This document shows positions 1-7,499 of a DNA stretch of 7,773 nucleotides, piece after piece. The notes beneath the pieces are model-generated. The model saw only the letters and a list, made by a program, of their open reading frames with translations. It ran no database searches and had not been told where the DNA came from. This DNA is from Candidatus Omnitrophota bacterium (GTDB lineage Bacteria; Omnitrophota; Omnitrophia; Omnitrophales; Aquincolibacteriaceae): assembly GCA_023246985.1 (NCBI GenBank), contig JAHFHJ010000068.1:1-7773 (forward strand). Reading direction: 5' to 3'. Position numbers and translations under genes: made by a program. Numbering within the stretch: position 1 is the first letter of the stretch; every line of letters begins with the position of its first letter.

Positions 1-97
1 GAGAGGGAATCGAAGGGAGCACTTGCCGGCCAATCTGACGGGTGTCAGATTGGCAAGTGCGGGTGGCCGACCGCAGCGAAGCGGAGGCGCCGATTCC
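1..97. repeat. Composite repeat unit A, copy 1
   Basis: This 97-base stretch recurs base for base at 187-283 (offset 186). It may extend beyond the window start. It contains a long bulged hairpin: 19-39 pairs with 44-60 (17 pairs, a 4-base CGGC bulge in the left arm, loop GGGT). A GC-rich part follows, with CCGC (71-74) facing GCGG (81-84). In this copy the outer arms GAGGGAATCG (3-12) and CGATTCCCTC (91-100) are a perfect 10-base inverted repeat, so the whole unit could close into one branched structure. No reading frame of credible coding character crosses it. It is non-coding repeat DNA, possibly a mobile hairpin element or a structured RNA; no known family is recognised. Confidence 0.85.
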
Positions 98-109
98 CTC
101 CACTCGCTC

Positions 110-169
110 CATACTTTTTCTCAATGAAAAAGTATGAACCGTGAGGACTTGAGGAAAGTCCTCTACGGT
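110..169. repeat. Composite repeat unit B, copy 1
   Basis: This 60-base unit recurs exactly at 414-473 (offset 304). It is two hairpins in series. The first has a perfect 11-base stem (CATACTTTTTC 110-120 with 126-136) closing a 5-base TCAAT loop. The second pairs 137-150 with 156-170, 14 pairs with one bulged T at 164 and a 5-base GAGGA loop. It sits 12 bases after unit A and is preceded by CCTCCACTCGCTCC (97-110), a 14-mer that recurs at 337-350. Function is unknown. Runs of T inside the stem make it resemble neither a classical terminator nor a protein gene. Confidence 0.85.
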
Positions 170-186
170 TATGAGCGCAGTTAACG

Positions 187-283
187 GAGAGGGAATCGAA
201 GGGAGCACTTGCCGGCCAATCTGACGGGTGTCAGATTGGCAAGTGCGGGTGGCCGACCGCAGCGAAGCGGAGGCGCCGATTCC
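187..283. repeat. Composite repeat unit A, copy 2
   Basis: Identical to 1-97, including the bulged hairpin (205-225 with 230-246). Here the closing outer inverted repeat is reduced to 7 bases (GGAATCG 192-198 with CGATTCC 277-283), because the sequence after 283 diverges from copy 1. The exact identity over 97 bases points to a recent duplication or active conservation (inference). The 17 bases between B1 and this copy (170-186) contain GTTAAC and no obvious further structure. Confidence 0.85.
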
Positions 284-413
284 TGAAGCGAAGGGCATCA
301 AGATCGAGCGAAATGCCGAAAGCATTGGGCTTTCGGCCTCCACTCGCTCCACTTGTTCCTAATGAACAAGTGCGGCACTGCGGCGGCATAAGGTGGGCCG
401 CCTGCGGTGACCG
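284..413. other. Hairpin-rich insert between repeat units A2 and B2
   Basis: In copy 1 units A and B are 12 bases apart; in copy 2 they are separated by these 130 bases. The segment holds at least three further inverted repeats. GCCGAAAGC (315-323) pairs with 329-337 around a 5-base loop. CACTTGTTC (350-358) pairs with 364-372 around CTAAT. GGCGGC (382-387) pairs with GCCGCC (397-402). An alternative pairing GGCAT (294-298) with ATGCC (313-317) would compete with the first. The 14-mer CCTCCACTCGCTCC (337-350) that precedes unit B in copy 1 here precedes the 350-372 hairpin instead. No coding signal is seen. Confidence 0.7.
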
Positions 414-473
414 CATACTTTTTCTCAATGAAAAAGTATGAACCGTGAGGACTTGAGGAAAGTCCTCTACGGT
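414..473. repeat. Composite repeat unit B, copy 2
   Basis: Identical to 110-169. Hairpins are 414-424 with 430-440, and 441-454 with 460-473 (the terminal A-T pair of copy 1 is lost because 474 is A). It lies about 50 bases upstream of the likely tig promoter, so any structure here would be at the 3' end of an upstream transcript or in upstream DNA rather than in the tig leader. Confidence 0.85.
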
Positions 474-478
474 ACTAA

Positions 479-514
479 GCGCCGTGAAAGTTTTTAGGCA
501 ACTTTCCACGGCGC
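479..514 (+). terminator. Bulged hairpin between repeat array and tig, possible terminator
   Basis: 479-492 (beginning GCGCCGTG) pairs with 500-514 (ending CACGGCGC) with one bulged base, giving about 14 pairs and a 7-base loop. It is followed by GCCGCG and only four T (518-521 region GTTTTG), so the U-tract is weak and displaced. It could end a transcript from upstream, or simply be one more module of the hairpin array. Structure is seen directly; the terminator role is inferred and uncertain. Confidence 0.35.
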
Positions 515-520
515 CGCGTT

Positions 521-550
521 TTGACCAGGGTTGTCAAGATACTTTTTAAT
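521..550 (+). promoter_or_regulatory. Candidate sigma-70-type promoter for the tig operon
   Basis: TTGACC (521-526, 5 of 6 to TTGACA) and TTTAAT (545-550, 5 of 6 to TATAAT) are separated by 18 bases. Transcription would start near 557, giving a leader of only about 10 bases before the GTG at 567 and leaving a TTG at 531 upstream of the transcript. Position directly between the hairpin array and the first gene supports the call, but it rests on sequence match alone. Confidence 0.4.
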
Positions 551-566
551 AGATAAGGCGGTTTTT

Positions 567-1913
567 GTGTTGCTGAAAAAAAAGAAAGAAGAAATACCGG
601 AAGATCTCCTCCGCGCCGAAACCTCGCGGCCTCAAGACTCTCCGCTCAAGATCAAATTGCAGGACGGTAAGGCCTGCGAAAAGGTCCTGACCATCGAGGT
701 CGCGAAGAATCGCATTGATGAAGCGTTTGAGTCTTTTTACAAAGCTGTCGCTCCGCGCGCCAAAGTGCCGGGATTCCGTCCGGGGAAAGTTCCCAAAGAC
801 GTGCTGGTCATGCACTATGAGAAGAACGCCAACGACTCGGTGCTTGAGACGCTGCTTTCGGAGTCCCTGCCCAGAGCCCTTCGCGAAAAGGATCTGAGTC
901 CTTTGGCCACGCCCGAGATCAAGGACATCCAGTTTGATAAAGAGAAGCTCGTTTATAAGGCGTATGTCGAGATCCGGCCCAAGATCAAGCTTTCGCGCAT
1001 CACCGGGTTAAGCGTAAAAAAAGAAAAAGCGGTGGTGAAGGACGAGGAGATCGAGAAGGCTCTCAGGCAAATCCAGGAGATGCATGCCCAATACAAAGCG
1101 GTCGAAGGGCGCGCGGCCCGGATGGGCGATTTTGTGATCGCGGATTATATCCGTACCGTTGACGGCAAAGAAATGGAAAAACGCAATGACGATTGGATCG
1201 AGCTCAAAGAGGAAGAAACTCTGAAGGGATTCTCCGCGCAGCTTGTGGGCGCCGCTGTCGGTGAAGAAAAAGACGTCCAAATTTCTTTCCCTCAGGAGTG
1301 GGCGGATCGACGAGCGGCCGGGAAAACGGCGGTCTTTAAGATGAAAATCAAAGAGATTAAGGAAAAGACGCTTCCCGCGCTTGATGATGAACTCGCCAAG
1401 CAGGCCGGAGAATATAAGGACCTGAGCGATCTTCGGCAAAAGCTTGCGGCTGACCTCGAAAAGAGAATGGCGGACGAAAAAGAAGCCGCTTTTGAACGGG
1501 AGATTCTGAACGAACTGATCAAGCATAATAAGATCGATATTCCGAACGGGCTTCTGCAGCGTCGGGCGGAATACTTGATGGACCCATCGCGCCGGCGTTT
1601 TGCGCGGCCGGGCGGCACGGAGGAGATCTTCGAAAAAGAAAAAGAAAAATTGCGGAAAGAATTCGAATCCGAGGCGCGCCGTCAGATCCATGTCGCTTTT
1701 CTTCTGGATGAGATCGCGGACGCGCAAAAGATCAAGCCGGAAGAATCGGATCTTGCCTGGAAATTCCAGTCCTTGAGCCGGCAGTATCGGCAGCCGGAGG
1801 AAACGGTGAAGCAATATTACAAGGAACACCCGGAGGCCCGGGACGCTTTGCTGGATCAGATCCGTAACGAAAAAGTCATTGAATTTTTAAAGAAGAACGC
1901 ACGGGTTAAATAA
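567..1913 (+). CDS. tig: Trigger factor, ribosome-associated chaperone
   Basis: Trigger factor binds the ribosome near the exit tunnel and shields nascent chains in the cytoplasm. From the GTG start the protein is 448 residues. The ribosome-docking signature GFRPGKVP lies at residues 69-76, in an N-terminal domain covering about 27-140. A peptidyl-prolyl isomerase (FKBP-like) domain follows at about 185-263, and the C-terminal helical chaperone arms run to the end, rich in Lys/Glu. The signature is at 43-50 in E. coli, so this protein carries about 26 extra N-terminal residues (LLKKKKEEIPEDLL and on). The isomerase domain lacks the usual GFE-type stretch and several aromatic positions, so catalysis may be weak (inference). 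Start choice: AAGG at 555-558 sits 8 bases before GTG 567; an in-frame TTG at 531 has AGGG directly abutting it and lies within the candidate promoter. clpP follows after 18 bases. Confidence 0.9.
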   Translation: MLLKKKKEEIPEDLLRAETSRPQDSPLKIKLQDGKACEKVLTIEVAKNRIDEAFESFYKAVAPRAKVPGFRPGKVPKDVLVMHYEKNANDSVLETLLSESLPRALREKDLSPLATPEIKDIQFDKEKLVYKAYVEIRPKIKLSRITGLSVKKEKAVVKDEEIEKALRQIQEMHAQYKAVEGRAARMGDFVIADYIRTVDGKEMEKRNDDWIELKEEETLKGFSAQLVGAAVGEEKDVQISFPQEWADRRAAGKTAVFKMKIKEIKEKTLPALDDELAKQAGEYKDLSDLRQKLAADLEKRMADEKEAAFEREILNELIKHNKIDIPNGLLQRRAEYLMDPSRRRFARPGGTEEIFEKEKEKLRKEFESEARRQIHVAFLLDEIADAQKIKPEESDLAWKFQSLSRQYRQPEETVKQYYKEHPEARDALLDQIRNEKVIEFLKKNARVK

Positions 1914-1931
1914 CAAACGGAAGGGGGTTCT

Positions 1932-2534
1932 ATGAGCTACTTGGTCCCGATGGTGATTGAGACAACCGGAAAAGGCGAGCGCGCGTATGATATTTATTCC
2001 CGCCTTCTCAAAGAACGCATCGTTTTTATCGGAACGCCGATCGATGACGTCATCGCGAATCTGATTATCGCCCAGATCCTTTTCCTGAACATGGAAGAGC
2101 CCGGCAAAGACATCAACGTGTACATCAATTCGCCCGGCGGGTCCGTGACCGCGGGCCTTGCGATCTACGACACCCTGCGCTTTGTGAAATGCGACGTCGC
2201 GACCTATTGTCTCGGCCAGGCGGCCAGTATGGGGGCGGTTCTCCTTGCGGCCGGCACCAAGGGGAAGCGGTACGCGCTTCCGAACGCCCGCGTCATGATC
2301 CACCAACCCTGGGGCGGCACCCAGGGCACGGCTTCCGATATCCACATTCAAGCCAAGGAGATTCTGAAACTCAAGGAACAGCTCAATCAGATCCTGGTCC
2401 GTCATTCCGGGCAGCCGCTTGAGCGCATCGAGAAAGACACGGATCGCGATTATTTCATGTCTTCGGAAGAAGCAAAAAATTACGGTCTCGTGGACGCCGT
2501 CATTACCACCCGCATGGAGGTTCCAAAATCATGA
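1932..2534 (+). CDS. clpP: ATP-dependent Clp protease proteolytic subunit ClpP
   Basis: Serine peptidase of family S14. It forms a double-heptamer chamber that degrades proteins unfolded by a Clp ATPase such as ClpX or ClpA/C. The 200-residue length is normal. The catalytic triad is visible: Ser99 in GQAASMGA, His124 in MIHQPWGG and Asp173 in DTDRD. The oligomerisation and substrate-strand motif INSPGGSVTAGLAIYD is at 65-80, and the N-terminal MSYLVPMVIE matches the axial-loop region of the family. A strong Shine-Dalgarno GGAAGGGGG (1919-1927) precedes ATG 1932. It follows tig as in many bacteria, but clpX, the usual next gene, is absent; instead the stop overlaps the start of an aminotransferase (ATGA), implying translational coupling to a metabolic gene. 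Confidence 0.97.
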   Translation: MSYLVPMVIETTGKGERAYDIYSRLLKERIVFIGTPIDDVIANLIIAQILFLNMEEPGKDINVYINSPGGSVTAGLAIYDTLRFVKCDVATYCLGQAASMGAVLLAAGTKGKRYALPNARVMIHQPWGGTQGTASDIHIQAKEILKLKEQLNQILVRHSGQPLERIEKDTDRDYFMSSEEAKNYGLVDAVITTRMEVPKS

Positions 2535-3652
2535 CAAAGCCCGCGATCCTTTTAACGCCCGGGCCGACGCCTGTTCCTGAAGTGACCCGCAAGTTGATGG
2601 CGGAGCCTATCTTCCACCATCGCACCCCCCGGTATCGCGAGATCTTCGGCGACGTTTCCGAGCGTCTTAAAAAAGTATTTATGACGAAGAATCCCGTTTA
2701 TACCTTTGCGGGTTCAGGTTCTTTGGCCATGGAAGCTTCGCTTGTGAATTTCCATTCGGCCGGGGACAAGATCCTCATCGGAGAAAACGGAAAATTCGCG
2801 GAGCGCTTCACGGCCATCGCCCGGGCCTTCGGCCTGAATCCGATCGTTCTTAAAGTCGCGATCGGGGAGGCGGTCCCGCCGGCCTTGATCGAAGAGGCGC
2901 TCAAAAAAGATCCGGATATCCGATCGGTCTGCGTCCAGCTTTGCGAAACTTCGACCGCGGCTCTCAACGATATCCGGGCGATCGGCGCGGCGGTCGCGAA
3001 GACACGGGCGCTTTTGATCGTGGACGCGATCTCGGGTCTTGGCGCGGATCGTTTGGAAACGGATCATTGGCACGCGGACCTCGTGATCGCCGGTTCACAG
3101 AAAGCGCTGATGCTCCCTCCGGGGCTCGCGTTCCTGAGCGTGAGCGAAAAGGCGAAAGCGCGCATGGCGACCGCCGGGTTGCCGCGTTATTACTACGATT
3201 TGAAACATTATGAAAAGTCCCTGAAGGACAGCGATACGCCCTGGACTCCGGCGCTGACGCTCGTCATTGGGCTCCAGAAAACGCTGGATCTGATCGAAGA
3301 GGAAGGTCTCGAGAATGTTTTCAAACGCTGCGCCGCGAATGCCGCTTTCACGCGCGAAACGCTCCAAAAAATGGGACTGAAACTTTTTTCCAAAGCGCCT
3401 TCTTCGACCGTTACGGCGGCCTGTTTGCCCGAAGGGATCGACGGAGAAAAGCTGACCCAGGTGATGCGCGATGAAAAGGGGATTGCAATGGCGGGAGGTC
3501 AAGGCGACCAGATGAAGGGCAAGGTCGTTCGCATTTGTCACATGGGCGCAATCACAAAACAAGACGTCGAGGCCGGGCTCAAAGTGTTGGGCGAGACTCT
3601 CAAGGAAATGAAATCTTCTTCCGGTTCCTCCCGTTGCTGTTCCTGTCAATGA
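2531..3652 (+). CDS. Class V PLP aminotransferase (serine/phosphoserine-glyoxylate/pyruvate type)
   Basis: A fold-type I PLP enzyme of the alanine-glyoxylate / serine-pyruvate aminotransferase group, 373 residues. The N-terminal LLTPGPTPVP (7-16) is a group hallmark. The nucleotide-like cofactor loop GSGSLAMEAS is at 61-70, the PLP-ring Asp is Asp165 in IVDAISGLG, and the Schiff-base Lys is Lys191 in AGSQKALMLPPG. Neighbouring serA suggests that it performs the transamination step in serine synthesis; class V enzymes of this kind sit beside serA in other bacteria such as Thermotoga. It could instead act on serine and glyoxylate or alanine; sequence alone does not settle the substrate. It starts inside the clpP stop (ATGA). 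The last 13 residues (KSSSGSSRCCSCQ) are an odd Ser/Cys-rich tail beyond the normal end of the domain. Confidence 0.9.
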   Translation: MTKPAILLTPGPTPVPEVTRKLMAEPIFHHRTPRYREIFGDVSERLKKVFMTKNPVYTFAGSGSLAMEASLVNFHSAGDKILIGENGKFAERFTAIARAFGLNPIVLKVAIGEAVPPALIEEALKKDPDIRSVCVQLCETSTAALNDIRAIGAAVAKTRALLIVDAISGLGADRLETDHWHADLVIAGSQKALMLPPGLAFLSVSEKAKARMATAGLPRYYYDLKHYEKSLKDSDTPWTPALTLVIGLQKTLDLIEEEGLENVFKRCAANAAFTRETLQKMGLKLFSKAPSSTVTAACLPEGIDGEKLTQVMRDEKGIAMAGGQGDQMKGKVVRICHMGAITKQDVEAGLKVLGETLKEMKSSSGSSRCCSCQ

Positions 3653-3726
3653 CCTGTCAAACGCGTAGCATTTACAATTTCAAAGACGGGGGTCGCAATG
3701 ACGGCAAAGTTTAGGGAGATTCAAAA
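3653..3726 (+). other. Aminotransferase-serA spacer with repeat-like tail and serA ribosome binding site
   Basis: CCTGTCAA occurs twice across the aminotransferase stop (from 3642 and from 3653). GGTCGCAATGACGG (3691-3704) resembles the TCGCAATGACG end of dispersed intergenic repeats common in many genomes; this is a resemblance from memory only. AGGGAG (3713-3718) is a good Shine-Dalgarno 8 bases before the serA ATG at 3727. TTTACA (3671-3676) is a fair -35 box but no good -10 follows, and no convincing terminator is seen, so read-through from the aminotransferase into serA is likely. Confidence 0.4.
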
Positions 3727-5309
<1,583 letters not shown>

Positions 5310-5313
<4 letters not shown>

Positions 5314-6584
5314 ACCGCATTCTGATCGGGGCCCAGTGGGGGGATGAAGGGAAGGGGAAGGTCATCGATCTTCTCGCCCGCAAGAGCGATATTATCGTCC
5401 GTTATCAGGGCGGCAATAACGCGGGGCACACCATCAAGTTCAACGATCAAAAATTCGTCCTGCATCTGATCCCTTCCGGCATTCTCCATCCGGGGAAGAT
5501 CTGCGTGATCGGTAACGGCGTCGTGATCGATCCCGAGGCGCTTTTTGAAGAGGTCGCGATTCTCGAAAAATCCGGCATCAAAGTGCGCGGCCGTCTTTTT
5601 GTTTCCGACCAAGCCCATTTGATCTTTCCGTACCACAAGCTGATGGATCGGCTGAAGGAGGAGTCCTGCAAAAAAGGCAAGGCCATCGGCACGACCAAAA
5701 AAGGGATCGGGCCGTGTTATGCCGATAAGATGGCGCGCGTCGGAATGCGGGTCGGGGACCTCAAGTCGTTTTCTTATTTCAAGGACCGTCTTGCGTATGT
5801 CCTGAAGGAACGCAACGAGTTCCTCGGTAAGATGCACGGGGCGTATCCCTTCTCGTTCCGGAAGATCCTCGCTCATTTCAGAAAATACCGCGCGCGCCTT
5901 CTTGATTTCGCGCTCGATACGCCCAAATATCTTTATGACGCGACCCGGGCCGGGAAGGATATTCTTTTTGAGGGCGCCCAGGGGACGCTGCTCGACGTAG
6001 ATCACGGGACCTATCCCTTCGTGACCTCTTCGAACGCGACCGTGGGCGGCGCGATTACGGGGTCGGGGATCAGCCCGACTTTTATCGATCGCGTGATCGG
6101 CGTGACGAAGGCTTATACCACCCGCGTGGGAGAAGGCCCTTTCCCGACGCAGTTCCCGCCACGGCTCATGCAATTGATTCAGACCAAGGGCGAGGAATTC
6201 GGTTCCACGACCGGGCGTCCGCGCCGCTGCGGCTGGTTTGACGCGGTCATCGCGCGTCACGCGGTCCGTATTAACGGGCTCGATGAACTGGCGATCATGA
6301 AGCTGGATGTTTTGTCGGGACTTCCCGAGCTCAAGATCGCGACGGCCTATCGCGTGGGCGGCAAGATCACGAAAGACTATCCGCACGCTATTTTTGAATT
6401 CTCCAAGGCCCAGCCGGTCTATGAAACGATGAAGGGCTGGCAGGAGGATATTACCCATGTGCGGCACTGGAGCCGGCTTCCGGTGAATGCCCGCCGATAT
6501 CTCAAGCGGCTCGAGGCGCTCATGGAAACTCCCATCAAGATCATTTCCGTCGGCAGCAAACGCAATCAGACAGTCTTTCTCTAG
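5310..6584 (+). CDS. purA: Adenylosuccinate synthetase
   Basis: Joins IMP and aspartate with GTP hydrolysis to give adenylosuccinate, the committed step to AMP. The 424-residue protein is close to the usual 425-435. The N-terminal phosphate loop GAQWGDEGKGK (7-17) contains catalytic Asp12, and His40 in NNAGHT is the second catalytic residue. IMP-binding IGTTKKGIGP is at 126-135 and EGAQGTLLDVDHGTYPFVT at 221-239. The aspartate loop GSTTGRPRR is at 298-306, with guanine-binding KLDVL at 331-335 and SVGSKRNQT at 413-421; this last motif has Ser-Lys where Pro-Asp/Lys is more common. It is complete and uninterrupted. It overlaps serA by 4 bases with no separate strong ribosome site, so its translation is probably coupled to serA. 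Confidence 0.97.
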
Positions 6585-6593
6585 GATCTTCTC

Positions 6594-7322
6594 ATGCCCA
6601 ACCCGATCCCCCGGCATGTCGCGATCATCATGGATGGCAACGGGCGCTGGGCCAGGAAACAAGGGCTTCTGCGCGTTCAGGGACATGAAGCCGGCGTCCG
6701 GCGCGTCGAAGAGATTGTCCGGGCCGCGCAGGAAAAGGGAATCCGTTATTTGACCCTTTACGCCTTTTCCAAAGAGAACTGGCGCCGTCCGAAAGAAGAA
6801 GTCGAATTCCTGATGGGGCTTTTGTCCGCTTATCTGGACAAGAAAATCGATGCCCTGATCAAGCATAACTGCGTTTTCAACGTCATCGGCGAAATCGGGG
6901 ATCTTGCCGAGACTCTGCAGAAAAAGATCGCAGAAGTCATGGAAGTTTCCAGAAAAAATACGGGTCTTGTCGTAACCTTTGCATTGAGTTACTCAAGCCG
7001 GCGCGAGATCGTGCGCGCCTGCCAAAAGATCGCCGAGCAGACGCTCCGGGGAGCGCTCCAGCCTTCCGAAATCACCGAAGAGACGCTTTCCAAAAATCTT
7101 TATACCGCGGACATGCCGGACCCCGAGCTTTTGATTCGCACGAGCGGAGAGATGAGGATCAGCAATTTTCTTTTATGGCAGATTTCCTATGCCGAACTTT
7201 ATGTCACTCAGAAATTCTGGCCGGAATTCACCCGGGATGAATTTGAGAAAGCCCTTGAGGATTACAAGGGACGGGAGAGACGGTTCGGCGACACTTGCCC
7301 CGTCAGAGGCTCAAATCGCTAG
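6594..7322 (+). CDS. uppS: Undecaprenyl diphosphate synthase (cis-prenyltransferase)
   Basis: Condenses isopentenyl diphosphate onto farnesyl diphosphate in cis to make the C55 lipid carrier used for peptidoglycan and other envelope polymers. It is peripheral on the inner face of the membrane. At 242 residues it has normal length. Motif I HVAIIMDGNGRWA (8-20) carries the essential Asp14, followed by GHEAG (30-34). LTLYAFSKENWRRP is at 53-66 and contains the conserved Ser/Asn/Trp cluster. The diphosphate-binding motif is LIRTSGEMRISNFLLWQ (180-196, with Arg182, Arg188 and Ser190), and Glu201 follows in SYAELYVT. The middle motif reads ALSYSSRREI where ALNYGGR is typical, a mild variation. AGGA (6583-6586) lies on the purA TAG stop, 7 bases before the ATG. 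The link to downstream cdsA is widely conserved in bacteria. Confidence 0.97.
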   Translation: MPNPIPRHVAIIMDGNGRWARKQGLLRVQGHEAGVRRVEEIVRAAQEKGIRYLTLYAFSKENWRRPKEEVEFLMGLLSAYLDKKIDALIKHNCVFNVIGEIGDLAETLQKKIAEVMEVSRKNTGLVVTFALSYSSRREIVRACQKIAEQTLRGALQPSEITEETLSKNLYTADMPDPELLIRTSGEMRISNFLLWQISYAELYVTQKFWPEFTRDEFEKALEDYKGRERRFGDTCPVRGSNR

Positions 7323-7499
7323 ATTCGAATGTCATGCGGTACTAACCTCTCCTGAGCGTATCGGCTCGTAAAACCGGAGGCCTCTCCCCGTAGGAGAGGG
7401 GAAAAACCCGTGCGGGCTTATAAACTTAGACAGTAAAATCAGGTCTCAGACGGGATGAGAGATCTGAGGCATCAAAGCATGGAGGAGTAAAAAGAAATC
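7323..7499 (+). other. uppS-cdsA intergenic leader with several inverted repeats
   Basis: This is the largest gap after the operon start. It holds GAGC (7354-7357) facing GCTC (7364-7367) and a CCTCTCC/GGAGAGG hairpin at 7381-7399 (loop CCGTA), for which a second CCTCTCC at 7346-7352 could compete. CCCGTGCGGG follows at 7407-7416. An 8-pair stem, GTCTCAGA (7443-7450) with TCTGAGGC (7463-7470) including one G-U, has a 12-base loop. TATAAA (7419-7424) and TAAAAT (7434-7439) resemble -10 boxes, but no matching -35 is seen at normal spacing. GGAGGAG (7481-7487) is the probable ribosome site of cdsA. No open frame of note is present. A regulatory leader is possible, not shown. Confidence 0.45.
7381..7399 (+). 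terminator. Hairpin downstream of uppS, weak terminator candidate
   Basis: CCTCTCC (7381-7387) and GGAGAGG (7393-7399) form a 7-pair stem with a 5-base loop. On the + strand it is followed by GG and a run of A, not T, so it is not a good + strand intrinsic terminator. Read on the - strand, CCCGCACGGG followed by TTTTT just beside it looks slightly more terminator-like, but its stem is only 3-4 pairs. Kept as a structural note with low confidence in the role. Confidence 0.2.

Noticed and set aside
170..200. GTTAAC-containing junction considered as an integron attC-like site
   Set aside because: No paired R'/R'' core sites or integrase in view; the hairpins do not have attC layout.
1..478. CRISPR array
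   Set aside because: Only two copies of each unit, units are long and hairpin-rich, spacing is irregular, and there are no cas genes.
231..509. 92-codon - strand open frame over the repeat region
   Set aside because: It runs through hairpins and exact repeats, has no convincing ribosome site and no recognisable protein character.
1008..1829. 273-codon - strand open frame antisense to tig
   Set aside because: Phe runs mirror the Lys/Glu codons of trigger factor; no family features.
3671..3699. Promoter for serA from TTTACA
   Set aside because: No acceptable -10 hexamer at 16-18 bases; the best matches are about 3 of 6.
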